Assembly: GCA_013285945.1 (NCBI GenBank)
Contig: JABDGP010000003.1
Coordinates: forward strand, 17,817 to 81,816
Length of the DNA: 64,000 nt
Origin: Bacteroidota bacterium
GTDB lineage: Bacteria > Bacteroidota > Bacteroidia > Cytophagales > Cyclobacteriaceae
Direction of reading: 5' to 3'
The position numbers were made by a program, and so were the translations under genes. The notes beneath the pieces were generated by a model. It was given only the letters and a program-made list of their open reading frames with translations. It ran no database searches and was not told the DNA's origin. Positions 41,725 through 51,517 of the stretch are shown piece by piece (position 1 is the first letter of the stretch; each line of letters starts with the position of its first letter).

Positions 41725-42290
41725 AAAGTATAAATTCTTGCAGGTGTAATCGCATGAGTCAGCCTTTCATCATGAGGTTGAATATCCTTAATATTTTCAA
41801 TCGCTTCAAAAAAAGACAGCCCGATTTTTTTACAGTCACTTCTGCACTCTTTCAAGAACGCATCATAAAATCCTTTGCCGTAGCCTACCCTGTTGCCGGC
41901 CTGATCGAAGGCAAGCATAGGAACCATTACCAGATCAATCTCTTTCGTTGGTGTAGGTTCTCCATATTGAGGTTCTGGAATTCCCCATTTGTTTACCGCA
42001 ATTTGCTGTTTGTCTTTAAAGAAGAGATTTTCTAGTCTATTTGCATCATCAATTTTTGGAATCGAAACACGAATATGTGCATGTTCCTTTTTCAATCGAT
42101 CAATAATTAACCATGTGTCTGGTTCTTTTTTTGAATCGATGGGAAGAAAAATGTGGATCGTTCTAATCTTCGTGAGGTCAATTAAAGAGAAAAACGAGTC
42201 GCAAATAATTTGACTTTGTCTAGCCAGCTCTTCTGGGGAAAGTGCGAGCCGAAGTTTTAAATACTTATCTCGAAGTTCTTTTTTGTTCAA
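41721..42290 (-). CDS. 5-formyltetrahydrofolate cyclo-ligase
   Basis: KKELRDKYLKLRLALSPEE; VPMLAFDQAGNRVGYGKGFYDAFL. Confidence 0.93.
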   Translation of the reverse strand: MNKKELRDKYLKLRLALSPEELARQSQIICDSFFSLIDLTKIRTIHIFLPIDSKKEPDTWLIIDRLKKEHAHIRVSIPKIDDANRLENLFFKDKQQIAVNKWGIPEPQYGEPTPTKEIDLVMVPMLAFDQAGNRVGYGKGFYDAFLKECRSDCKKIGLSFFEAIENIKDIQPHDERLTHAITPARIYTF

Positions 42291-43849
42291 AGCTCGATAA
42301 CATTAAACCGGAAATCAAAAGGATCAAAACATTCAATAAGCTTTTTTATCAATTGAGGATCCTGCTGGTAAAAATTCAGGAAGTTATCGGTTCGTTCCTG
42401 CGGACTGCCATTGGGAAACAGGAAATCCTTTACTTTTTCGATTTGCCCAAGTTTGTCTGCATGCTTGCGCTTTTCGGCACGCATCATTTTATGTTCTATA
42501 CCCTCCAATGCATGTGCCATCCGTGATTTTTGCGCGTCAATGTGTTTCAATAATGTAATATCAATCTGAGAAGCGCGGGACTTTATTTGACCGAAGAACT
42601 CAGATACCTCGTTAATTTCTTTGCCCAGCGACAAATCGGTTTGAGAATTTTCTGCGATCCAATGATTGAAAAGGTAATTCTTCTCTTCAAAAAAATCCTT
42701 TAGCTTCAGGCCTGTCTTCAAAAACTTATTTTTTGTGGGCTCATCCAATACAGAGGCAAAGTTGCGTGGCATCAAAATGGGAAATGGTGTTTTAAAAAAT
42801 TCGAACACACCTTTCAATTGAAGCCAGTACACTACTTCGGCCGGCCCTCCGGCGTAGCCAAGGTTAGGAAGGATCGTCTCCTGGTAAAGCGGGCGAAGGA
42901 TCACATTTGGACTGAACTTCTCAGGCTCCGCATCGATCAATTTCTTAATTTCTTCGGCAGAAAAATTTAACGAAGTATCAACAACATGATAATGGTCATC
43001 CTTCTTTTCAATGCGTCCACGAATATTTTTATCGAGATAAAAAAAGTTAATGTCGCGTGCGAAAACCTGTGGATGATAGCCAAGCTCTTCCAGCTGTTTG
43101 TTCTTTTCTTCCACCAACTCCTTGCCAGAATGAGTAAACAGGTCATTGCTAATCACATCTTTAAACTGTGCTTTAAGAGCACGGTCATCTGCATCCAATA
43201 CGATTAACCCTTCACTTCCAAAAAGCTCGTTAACATAATACCGGGTTGAATCAGCAAGCGTCTTATTTTTACTGTAAGCATTTCTAAAAAGAGAAACATC
43301 TCCGGGTAATTCATCACTAAGTTTCACTAAGCTTTTCGGATCGAATCTCCCGACGGCTCCGGTTTGGTCTGTTTCCCAGGCGTATTTTTTTCCATACAAC
43401 CGAAACGATTTGATTTCATCATAGTCATGGTCTTCACTTGCCATCCAATAGACAGGCACAAAATTGTGTTCAGGGTATTTCTTTTTAAGAACTGCACATA
43501 TGTTTATGACAGTGACAATTTTGTAAATGAAATAAAGAGGGCCGGTAAAAATATTCAGCTGATGTCCCGTGGTGATGGTAAACGTTTTGGAGTCCTTGAG
43601 TGATCGTAGATTGGACGTTACTGATTCGCTTGCCTCAAGCCCCTCGTATTGGCGTTTTAACGTGTCTGATAAAATAGTACGGCTGAGTTGAGGGAACGAT
43701 TCGGCTTTTTCTGTTATCTGCAGTTTGAAATTTTCAACTGAAGGAAACCGGCGATAGAATTTTTTAAGGGATTCTTTTTTGGAGATGTAGTCAAGAAAAA
43801 ATGAAGTGAAAGAGCGTGTATCCGCCAGAGCAATTTTGTGGAGCTGCAT
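42287..43849 (-). CDS. bshC: Bacillithiol biosynthesis cysteine-adding enzyme BshC
   Basis: TITTGHQLNIFTGPLYFIYKIVTVINICAVLKKKYPEHNFVPVYWMASEDHDYDEIKSF; NVILRPLYQETILPNLGYAGGPAEVVYWLQLKGVFE. Confidence 0.96.
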   Translation of the reverse strand: MQLHKIALADTRSFTSFFLDYISKKESLKKFYRRFPSVENFKLQITEKAESFPQLSRTILSDTLKRQYEGLEASESVTSNLRSLKDSKTFTITTGHQLNIFTGPLYFIYKIVTVINICAVLKKKYPEHNFVPVYWMASEDHDYDEIKSFRLYGKKYAWETDQTGAVGRFDPKSLVKLSDELPGDVSLFRNAYSKNKTLADSTRYYVNELFGSEGLIVLDADDRALKAQFKDVISNDLFTHSGKELVEEKNKQLEELGYHPQVFARDINFFYLDKNIRGRIEKKDDHYHVVDTSLNFSAEEIKKLIDAEPEKFSPNVILRPLYQETILPNLGYAGGPAEVVYWLQLKGVFEFFKTPFPILMPRNFASVLDEPTKNKFLKTGLKLKDFFEEKNYLFNHWIAENSQTDLSLGKEINEVSEFFGQIKSRASQIDITLLKHIDAQKSRMAHALEGIEHKMMRAEKRKHADKLGQIEKVKDFLFPNGSPQERTDNFLNFYQQDPQLIKKLIECFDPFDFRFNVIEL

Positions 43850-43977
43850 ATCAACAACAGGAAAGTTTTAGGTAAACCATGGGGCGAATAACGGTTAACG
43901 AAGCAACTTGGTTCTTTAAAAAGTAAGATCGATATTTTTTCTCAGGCTGCTTTTCGATTTTAAGAACTTTTTAACAA

Positions 43978-45285
43978 CTAAATGACTTTAGCCGTCAGGT
44001 CAAATTCGGTGGCGCCTGTTATTTGGGCATTTACAAAATCACCCAACCGGAGGTAATCTTTAGTTTCCAAAATCACTTCATTGTCTACTTCCGGGGAATC
44101 AAACTCGGTGCGACCAATAAAAACTCCTTCCTCTTTTCGGTCAACGAGTACTTTATACGTATCACCAACCTTGGCTTGGTTCAACTCAAGTGATATGCCC
44201 TGCTGTAGCTCCATCAGCTGATCAACCCGCTCTTGTTTGATCTTGGCGGGAACGTCATCAGCCATCGAATGAGAGTGCGTATTCTCTTCGTGTGAATAGG
44301 TAAACACGCCAAGTCGGTCAAAACGAGACCTCTCAACAAATGACATCATCTCATCAAAGTGCATTTGCGTTTCACCAGGATGGCCGGCAATCAAAGTAGT
44401 TCTGATCGCTATACCGGGTACTTTCTCTCGAATCGTCTGCAAAAGTGCCTCCGTCTTTTCACGTGTTGTGCCGCGCCTCATAAACTGCAACATTTCTGTA
44501 GATCCGTGCTGAAGAGGGATATCCAAATACTTGCAGATATTATTTCGTTCGGCCATCACATCAAGCGCATCCATCGGGAAACCGGTTGGAAATGCATAAT
44601 GCAACCGTATCCATTCAATACCCTCAACATCAGAAAGCCGCTTGAGCAATTCGGCAAGGTTTCTTTTTTTATAGAGATCGAGTCCGTAATACGTTGAATC
44701 CTGTGCTATCAGTAACAACTCTTTCGTCCCTCCTTTGGCCAGGTTTTTTGCTTCGAGCACCAACTCTTCCATTGGTCTTGAGATATGTTTTCCCCGCATC
44801 AGCGGAATCGCACAAAACGAACACGGGCGATCACACCCCTCAGATATTTTCAAATAAGCAAAATGACTGGGATTAGTAAGGATCCGTTCGCCTACCAACT
44901 CTTGCTTGTAATTTGCATTCAGTTGTTTTAGCAGTCTTGAAAGATCACGAGTGCCAAACCAGGCATCTACCAAGGGAATTTCCTTCTCGAGATCGGCTTT
45001 GTAACGCTGCGAAAGACAACCCGTGACATACACTTTCTCGACAAGGCCTTCTTCTTTTGCATCTACATAGCGCAAGATCGTATCAATGGATTCCTGCTTG
45101 GCATTATCAATAAATCCACAGGTATTGATAACAACAATATTAGCATCGTCATTTTTAGATTCATGTATGGCATCAATATTGTTGCCCTTAAGCTGGGTAA
45201 GCAACACCTCGCTGTCTACCAGGTTTTTAGAGCAACCCAGGGTTACTATATTGACTTTATTTTTGCGATGGCCTTTTGTTTTCAA
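43978..45285 (-). CDS. rimO: Ribosomal protein S12 methylthiotransferase
   Basis: VNIVTLGCSKNLVDSEVL; LKISEGCDRPCSFCAIPLMRGKHISRP; C-terminal TRAM-like region. Confidence 0.97.
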   Translation of the reverse strand: MKTKGHRKNKVNIVTLGCSKNLVDSEVLLTQLKGNNIDAIHESKNDDANIVVINTCGFIDNAKQESIDTILRYVDAKEEGLVEKVYVTGCLSQRYKADLEKEIPLVDAWFGTRDLSRLLKQLNANYKQELVGERILTNPSHFAYLKISEGCDRPCSFCAIPLMRGKHISRPMEELVLEAKNLAKGGTKELLLIAQDSTYYGLDLYKKRNLAELLKRLSDVEGIEWIRLHYAFPTGFPMDALDVMAERNNICKYLDIPLQHGSTEMLQFMRRGTTREKTEALLQTIREKVPGIAIRTTLIAGHPGETQMHFDEMMSFVERSRFDRLGVFTYSHEENTHSHSMADDVPAKIKQERVDQLMELQQGISLELNQAKVGDTYKVLVDRKEEGVFIGRTEFDSPEVDNEVILETKDYLRLGDFVNAQITGATEFDLTAKVI

Positions 45286-45360
45286 ACCGGATAAATTAAG
45301 GCGGCAAAGTTACAAAAAAATGAGGTAGCCGATCGTTAACACTTATATTTGCAGGCGCTG

Positions 45361-45861
45361 ATGAAGTTTGTTGTCTTAATGTTTGTTTCCCTTGTTTTGG
45401 CCAGTTGTTTCAACGAGGGCGACTGTCTTATCAGCGCTACCAACTACGTTCATTTTCAATTCAAGAAAAAAACAAACATAACCACCGATACAACGGTTGC
45501 TTTTACTTCGATCACAGTCTCCAACTCTAATTCCCTTTTGTTGCAGGATTCCTTGTCGTCTGAGCTACTGATTCCATTAGATATCAGCACTGATGCAACA
45601 TCAACAACTTTCATCTTTCATAGAGCAGATGATGTTGATAACCCGACCATCACGGCAACAGATACGCTACAAGTGACCTACACTAAACAAAGCAAAGTGA
45701 TTTCAAGAGATTGTGGCGCTTTTACTTTTTATCATAATTTAAAAATCATCAGAACCAACCTGAGCAGTGCTCAAATAAAAATTATCAGCACCGATTTAAT
45801 AAAAGACCCAACAAGTTCAGGACCCTCCGCTTATGCTATCAATTATCAGATATTGTATTAG
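45361..45861 (+). CDS. DUF6452-like lipoprotein
   Basis: Lipobox VLASCFNEGDCLISATNYVHFQFKKKT; start ATG 45361 preferred over 45349. Confidence 0.7.
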   Translation: MKFVVLMFVSLVLASCFNEGDCLISATNYVHFQFKKKTNITTDTTVAFTSITVSNSNSLLLQDSLSSELLIPLDISTDATSTTFIFHRADDVDNPTITATDTLQVTYTKQSKVISRDCGAFTFYHNLKIIRTNLSSAQIKIISTDLIKDPTSSGPSAYAINYQILY

Positions 45862-46552
45862 CGTTTACCTGGCTTTACTACTGGCTCAATTTGCACAGGC
45901 GCAAGAGAAGACCACTACGACTACAAAGCCCAAAGCAATCCCAAAGCCAAAAATAGATTATTCCCCATCGGCTTTACGCGTTGGCACAGACATAATCAGC
46001 CTTGTCAAAACAGGGCAAACTTTTAAAGGCTGGGAGCTTAATGGCGACATCGATTTCTCAAGATATTATTTAGCCGTAGATGTCGGTTCGTGGGCGAAGA
46101 ATCTCACCCTAAACAATGGCAACTACACTAATGGAGGCACTTACTTCCGTATGGGAATCGATGTCAATTTTCTAACCAATGACCCTGACAGAAACATGTT
46201 TTTTCTAGGTTTTCGTGTTGGACATTCATTGTTTCATGAGACGTTAACCTACCAAGCTACTTCACCTTTATTTTCGCCGGCAAACTATCAATTGTCCAAC
46301 GGGAGCGTTAGCGGTGGCTGGGGCGAACTCACCACGGGCCTTCGGGTAAAGATCTGGAAAGGGCTATGGATGGGTTATACTGCCCGCATGAAATTTGCAC
46401 CTGGCACAAAAGGTAACAGCGCAACGCTGGCTCCTTATGATATGCCCGGCTATGGCATTGTGCAAAACAAGCCGTGGTGGGGATTTAACTATCAGGTCTT
46501 CTGGCGGTTTGCCTGGAGAAAGCTACCACCTGTCGTAGTGAAAAAAGATTAA
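45833..46552 (+). CDS. DUF6048-like outer-membrane protein
   Basis: SALRVGTDIISLVKTGQTFKGWELNGDIDFSRYYLAVDVG...MFFLGFRVGHSLFHE; overlaps upstream gene by 29 bp. Confidence 0.7.
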   Translation: MLSIIRYCISVYLALLLAQFAQAQEKTTTTTKPKAIPKPKIDYSPSALRVGTDIISLVKTGQTFKGWELNGDIDFSRYYLAVDVGSWAKNLTLNNGNYTNGGTYFRMGIDVNFLTNDPDRNMFFLGFRVGHSLFHETLTYQATSPLFSPANYQLSNGSVSGGWGELTTGLRVKIWKGLWMGYTARMKFAPGTKGNSATLAPYDMPGYGIVQNKPWWGFNYQVFWRFAWRKLPPVVVKKD

Positions 46553-46561
46553 GTAATTCAG

Positions 46562-47521
46562 TTAGTTTTTTCTAAACAGCGAATCGACAAATTCACTTTT
46601 GTTGAAAACCTGCAAGTCATCTACTTTTTCACCTACGCCAATATATTTTACAGGGATTTTAAATTCATCAGAAATACCAATGACCACGCCACCTTTGGCA
46701 GTACCATCAAGTTTGGTGATAGCTAGGCAAGTGACTTCGGTGGCTTTTGTAAACTCTCTGGCCTGAATTACTGCGTTTTGACCCGTGCTTCCGTCCAAAA
46801 CCAACAATACATCATGAGGTGCGCCTGGTAATACCTTCTCAATAGAGCGTTTTATTTTTGAAAGCTCGTTCATGAGGTTCATCTTGGTATGCAAGCGGCC
46901 CGCAGTATCAATAATGATCACATCGGCGCCAAGTTCCATTCCTTTTTGGACGGCTTCAAACGCTACCGCCGACGGGTCTGTATTCATTCCTTTTGATATA
47001 ACAGGAACACCGGTACGCTCGCCCCAAAGTTTCAGCTGATCAACGGCAGCAGCACGAAATGTATCTGCCGCGCCAAGTACTACGCTTTTGCCTTTCTTTT
47101 TAAATTGAGATGATAGTTTGCCAATTGTTGTAGTCTTACCCACTCCGTTTACGCCCACAACCATCAGTACATAAGGCTTTGCTTCTGTTGGTGTTTCAAA
47201 ATCAGTTTCGGAAACAGAATTGCTTTCGCCGAGCAGGAAGGCAATTTCCTCTTTGAGAATAGTATCAAGCTCGCCAGTGCCGAGGTATTTATCCTTAGCC
47301 ACCCTGCCTTGAATGCGCTTTATGATTTTTAAAGTTGTATCAACGCCTACATCCGATGAAATCAGGATTTCTTCGAGGTTGTCAAGCACTTCATCATCTA
47401 CCGAAGATTTGCCAATCAGAGCCTTTCCCAGCTTGCCAAAAAAGCTCTCCTTCGACTTTTGCAGGCCGTGGTCGAGCGATTCCTTTTTTTCCTTTGAAAA
47501 TAAATTACCCAGAAATGACAT
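46562..47521 (-). CDS. ftsY: Signal recognition particle receptor FtsY
   Basis: VVGVNGVGKTTTIGKLSSQFKKKGKSVVLGAADTFRAAAVDQLKLWGERTGVPV; ITKLDGTAKGGVVIGI. Confidence 0.97.
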   Translation of the reverse strand: MSFLGNLFSKEKKESLDHGLQKSKESFFGKLGKALIGKSSVDDEVLDNLEEILISSDVGVDTTLKIIKRIQGRVAKDKYLGTGELDTILKEEIAFLLGESNSVSETDFETPTEAKPYVLMVVGVNGVGKTTTIGKLSSQFKKKGKSVVLGAADTFRAAAVDQLKLWGERTGVPVISKGMNTDPSAVAFEAVQKGMELGADVIIIDTAGRLHTKMNLMNELSKIKRSIEKVLPGAPHDVLLVLDGSTGQNAVIQAREFTKATEVTCLAITKLDGTAKGGVVIGISDEFKIPVKYIGVGEKVDDLQVFNKSEFVDSLFRKN

Positions 47522-47593
47522 GAGATTTGTTCGGTACGATGCAAAAATAAAAAAGTCCCGCGTGGGGACTTTCCAAATTCAATACTTTAGCAA

Positions 47594-47752
47594 CTAGCCT
47601 TTTTTAGCCAGTGTTTCTTTTACCAAGTCAGAGGCTACAATCTCTTCTTTGAAGATGTAAGCGCCAGTTTTTTCTGATTTCACGGCACGAATCACTTTTG
47701 CAAAGTTCTTACCGTCTGTTTTCTTGAGCGATGCAACTACTTTCTTTGCCAT
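47594..47752 (-). CDS. DUF4295-like 52-aa protein, not in the ORF track
   Basis: Minus-strand MAKKVVASLKKTDGKNFAKVIRAVKSEKTGAYIFKEEIVASDLVKETLAKKG; position between ftsY and rpmG. Confidence 0.9.
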   Translation of the reverse strand: MAKKVVASLKKTDGKNFAKVIRAVKSEKTGAYIFKEEIVASDLVKETLAKKG

Positions 47753-47844
47753 GCTATTTTGTTATTAGTTAATTGTAATAAGTTAAAAGTTAGTTTGGTT
47801 ATCAGTTGGTGCGGTTTTCGACTAAAGATTAACCAATAGCTATC

Positions 47845-48027
47845 TTACTTAATTTCTTTATGAAGGGTCATTTTTTTCATCACCGGATTGTACTTCTTTA
47901 ACTCAATACGCTCGGTAGTGTTTTTTCTGTTCTTGGTGGTGATATAGCGGCTCATGCCCGGTAGCCCGCTGGTTTTATGCTCTGTGCACTCCAAAATCAC
48001 CTGAATGCGGTTTCCTTTCTTTGCCAT
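47845..48027 (-). CDS. rpmG: 50S ribosomal protein L33
   Basis: [52 protein letters not shown]. Confidence 0.97.
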   Translation of the reverse strand: MAKKGNRIQVILECTEHKTSGLPGMSRYITTKNRKNTTERIELKKYNPVMKKMTLHKEIK

Positions 48028-48040
48028 GGTCTTTTAAATT

Positions 48041-48286
48041 TTAAATAGTGGCTGTCAGTGTGCCTTTTTGACGCGCTTCTTTCAGCACAACACTAATGCC
48101 TTTTGAACTGATTGTCTTGATCACTTTCGTGGAAACTTTCAATGTAATCCACTTATTTTCTTCAGGAATAAAAAACTTTTTTGTCTGAAGATTAGGGTAA
48201 AACCTGCGTTTCGACTTGTTGTTAGCATGCGATACCTTATTACCTACTTGCGGTCTTTTTCCCGAAATTTCACAAACCCTTGCCAT
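48041..48286 (-). CDS. rpmB: 50S ribosomal protein L28
   Basis: [39 protein letters not shown]. Confidence 0.98.
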   Translation of the reverse strand: MARVCEISGKRPQVGNKVSHANNKSKRRFYPNLQTKKFFIPEENKWITLKVSTKVIKTISSKGISVVLKEARQKGTLTATI

Positions 48287-48873
48287 ATAAATCGTTTTAA
48301 ATGAGCCCTTTCCAGAAAAAGGGAGTGCAAATATCGGTAAAACGACGAATTATACAAACAGCCATCGCATTCTTTTCTAAACGAAGTTCTTCATTTTGGG
48401 GGCTGGCCGAGGCGGCCATCGGGCTATACACTGCAAGTCCGCCCAATGCTCAAATCCTCACACTTCGGGCTTTCCGTTCCTATCCCTGCCCCAAACCATT
48501 GACTGTTACCATTCCCTACTGCGCAATAACTATTGCCCAATGACTATTGACTAATACCAATGCCTAATCTTTAATGCCTATTACCCAATCGGCATCTATC
48601 ACCAAGTATCTAATAAGCATTTACAGGCTTACGCAGATGAATTTGCATACAGATACAATATCCGCATCAGGAAAGGTTAGCAAGCATTCTAACGCACATA
48701 CAAGGCAGGTTGAAATTATAAGGATTTGATAAAGAAAAATGAGGCTGAATAAGCCTCTTTTTCTACCCATTTAACCATTTGCTAAATTTCTTAGTAAAAA
48801 ACATTGGAATTTTATGCAAAAATTTGATATTTGTGCGTTCCATAATATCCCATTACTTTAAATAGGGGCAAAA

Positions 48874-49311
48874 ATGACTGATTCAAAAACCATAGCTAAG
48901 GCAATTCTTAGCCTATACAATCCTAATAAAGGAGATACTGTTTCAAATTTAAAACTTCAAAAGCTCCTATATTATGTCCAAGGATTCAACTTGGCTAAGT
49001 TTGGGAAGCCTTTATTTAAAGAGAAAATCATTGCTTGGCAATATGGCCCTGTTGTTGAGGAGGTTTATCATCAATATAAAGATAGTGGGAGTTTAGGCAT
49101 ACCATTGGATAATATCAAAGGGGATTGGTCGATATTTAAAACGAAATCTCAATTGGAACTATTCAAGGAAGTGAATAAGGTTTATGGGCAATTTTCTGCG
49201 GTAAAATTGATGAACCTCACTCATGTTGAGCCACCATGGAAAACAACGCCAATGAATAATGAGATAACACACGATAAATTGGTTAACTATTTCAAAACCA
49301 GATTAGCCTAA
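48874..49311 (+). CDS. DUF4065 / Panacea (SocA-like) domain protein, putative antitoxin
   Basis: TVSNLKLQKLLYYVQGFNLAKFGKPLFKEKIIAWQYGPVVEEVYHQYK. Confidence 0.9.
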   Translation: MTDSKTIAKAILSLYNPNKGDTVSNLKLQKLLYYVQGFNLAKFGKPLFKEKIIAWQYGPVVEEVYHQYKDSGSLGIPLDNIKGDWSIFKTKSQLELFKEVNKVYGQFSAVKLMNLTHVEPPWKTTPMNNEITHDKLVNYFKTRLA

Positions 49312-49314
49312 ATT

Positions 49315-49755
49315 GTGGCTAAAAATCCCAATAGACACAAACAAAAATCGCTTATCCTTTCTCCCAAGGTTGATGGGGGAAAAAATATAATTGCGCCAGC
49401 AATGGTTGAATTAGAAGATAGGAACCATCCTATTTTTTGCTTCAAACATCTTCATAAGGATTATTCTATTTCTAAATGCTCTGACGATCAAAAGGCAGCT
49501 TTGCTAGACAAAATTGAGAAATGGTGTAATATGACTTGGGAAGAAATATGGGGCGCCCCAAGACATGGATTAGGTTGCGAAAAAATAGATAGAGATAGCA
49601 TTAACCAGGTGATTCCTGCATTTGTAACTAAAGACGTGGACTATTTGCTTGCACTCAGATTTCAAGGAAAAAAACCAATTCTTGTTCATCGGCATAAATT
49701 TATAATGCATGTCATTTTCATAGATCATGATTTTTCTGTGTATGACCATGAATAA
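49315..49755 (+). CDS. Uncharacterised 146-aa protein coupled to the DUF4065 gene, candidate toxin partner
   Basis: GTG start 4 nt after the upstream stop; WCNMTWEEIWGAPRHGLGCEKI...VHRHKFIMHVIFIDHDFSVYDH. Confidence 0.65.
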   Translation: MAKNPNRHKQKSLILSPKVDGGKNIIAPAMVELEDRNHPIFCFKHLHKDYSISKCSDDQKAALLDKIEKWCNMTWEEIWGAPRHGLGCEKIDRDSINQVIPAFVTKDVDYLLALRFQGKKPILVHRHKFIMHVIFIDHDFSVYDHE

Positions 49756-49858
49756 TACCTTGTCCCAAGTCCGCGATAGTTGCCCCCAATCCCTAATGCC
49801 CAACGCCTGATATGTATTGTCTATATGTGACTAATTTCCCGTACTTTCGCATCGGCGT

Positions 49859-50398
49859 ATGCAGAAAAAACTGATCCTCGATTCGAAGCACCTCGACATC
49901 ACTCTCAGCCGCCTTTGCCAACAACTCATCGAAAACCACTCAGATTTTAGCAATTGTGTCATTTTAGGGCTACAGCCAAGAGGCATATTCTTGGCCGAAC
50001 TCATTCATCAGAAGCTAAAACAGTTAAAAATCTCAGTTCCGCTTGGCTACCTCGATGCTACATTTCACCGCGATGATTTCAGACGACGCGATGCGCCGCC
50101 AAAAGCAAGCGAAACGCGGGTACCATTCGCCATCGAAGAGAAAAATGTAGTTCTTATTGATGATGTACTCTTCACCGGACGTACTGTTCGTGCAGCTCTC
50201 GATGCCATGATTTCTTTTGGACGGCCAGCCAAAGTGGAGTTGCTCGTATTAGTCGATCGGAAATTGACTCGGGATTTGCCCATTGCGGCAGATTATGTTG
50301 GCAAATATGTAGACACACTTGATACTCAGCGCGTACTGGTAGAATTGCAAGCGCAAGGTCACAAACAAAATAAAATCTGGTTAATCAATAAAGATTAA
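49859..50398 (+). CDS. pyrR: Bifunctional PyrR-type pyrimidine regulator / uracil phosphoribosyltransferase
   Basis: VILGLQPRGIFLAELIHQKL; DATFHRDDFRRRD; NVVLIDDVLFTGRTVRAALDAMISFGRPAKVELLVLVDRK. Confidence 0.95.
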   Translation: MQKKLILDSKHLDITLSRLCQQLIENHSDFSNCVILGLQPRGIFLAELIHQKLKQLKISVPLGYLDATFHRDDFRRRDAPPKASETRVPFAIEEKNVVLIDDVLFTGRTVRAALDAMISFGRPAKVELLVLVDRKLTRDLPIAADYVGKYVDTLDTQRVLVELQAQGHKQNKIWLINKD

Positions 50399-50400
50399 AA

Positions 50401-51327
50401 ATGTCAAAACTAAGTCAACGGCACTTACTCGGAATCAAAGACATCACCCGCCAGGACATAGAACTTATTTTTGAAACTGCCAGCAATTTTAAAGACGTCA
50501 TCAATCGCCCGATCAAGAAAGTACCTTCGCTTCGCGATGTGACCATTGCTAACATCTTTTTTGAAAACTCCACTCGCACCAGGCTTTCATTCGAACTGGC
50601 TGAAAAACGACTGTCGGCCGATGTAGTTAATTTTTCAGCATCAAGCAGCAGCGTAAAAAAAGGTGAAACCCTGTTAGACACAGTCAATAATATTTTGGCA
50701 ATGAAAGTGGATATGGTGGTGATGCGTCACGCCAGCGCTGGGGCGCCACACTTTCTCTCGAAACACATCAAAGCCAATATTGTCAATGCCGGAGACGGCA
50801 CGCACGAGCATCCTACACAAGCCTTGCTCGATGCTTTTTCCATCCATGAAAAGCTCGGAAGTGTGGAAGGAAAGAAAGTTGCCATTATTGGCGATATTTT
50901 ACATTCTCGAGTAGCGCTTTCAAACATTTTTGCGCTCAAAAAATTAGGAGCGGAAGTGATGGTTTGTGGCCCGCCGACACTCCTTCCAAAGTTCATCTCA
51001 TCGCTCGGTGTACAAGTCGAGCTTGAAGTCCAAAAGGCACTCGAATGGTGTGACGTGGCCAACGTGCTACGGATCCAATTGGAAAGACAACAGCTAAAAT
51101 ATTTCCCTTCGCTGCGCGAATACACGCTTTATTACGGCATCAATAAGAAAATGCTTGACGACCTGAAAAAGAAAATCGTACTCATGCATCCCGGGCCAAT
51201 CAACCGCGGTGTAGAACTTACCAGCGATGCCGCCGACTCTCACCACTCAATCATTTTGGATCAGGTGGAAAACGGCGTAGCAGTACGGATGGCTGTGCTT
51301 TACCTGCTTGCTGGCGCGCAAGGATAG
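50401..51327 (+). CDS. pyrB: Aspartate carbamoyltransferase catalytic subunit
   Basis: ANIFFENSTRTRLSFELAEKRL; NAGDGTHEHPTQALLDAFSI; LMHPGPINRGVEL. Confidence 0.98.
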   Translation: MSKLSQRHLLGIKDITRQDIELIFETASNFKDVINRPIKKVPSLRDVTIANIFFENSTRTRLSFELAEKRLSADVVNFSASSSSVKKGETLLDTVNNILAMKVDMVVMRHASAGAPHFLSKHIKANIVNAGDGTHEHPTQALLDAFSIHEKLGSVEGKKVAIIGDILHSRVALSNIFALKKLGAEVMVCGPPTLLPKFISSLGVQVELEVQKALEWCDVANVLRIQLERQQLKYFPSLREYTLYYGINKKMLDDLKKKIVLMHPGPINRGVELTSDAADSHHSIILDQVENGVAVRMAVLYLLAGAQG

Positions 51328-51517
51328 GTCCACTTAAAGTTCTTTCTTATAAAAGCGATCCGCTTTGTACAAATGTACGTGGGTAAACCGTTTCATTTCG
51401 TATGAACCCTACCCCACCGCCTCATGACATTTACCGCCAAACTTATCCCCTTTGGTTTTATTATTTTGGCCAGGTTTACTTTTGGCGTTATGATTCACGG
51501 TTAGTAAACTATTCAAA

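Noticed and set aside
45361-46552. Two overlapping DUF6452/DUF6048-like genes as a novel pair
   Set aside because: As far as I can recall these DUF families sit together in many Bacteroidota, so the pair looks ordinary.
48301-48543. 80-aa plus-strand ORF in the rpmB-DUF4065 gap
   Set aside because: No signal or domain; its C-terminal end runs into the degenerate repeat words; no plausible start context.
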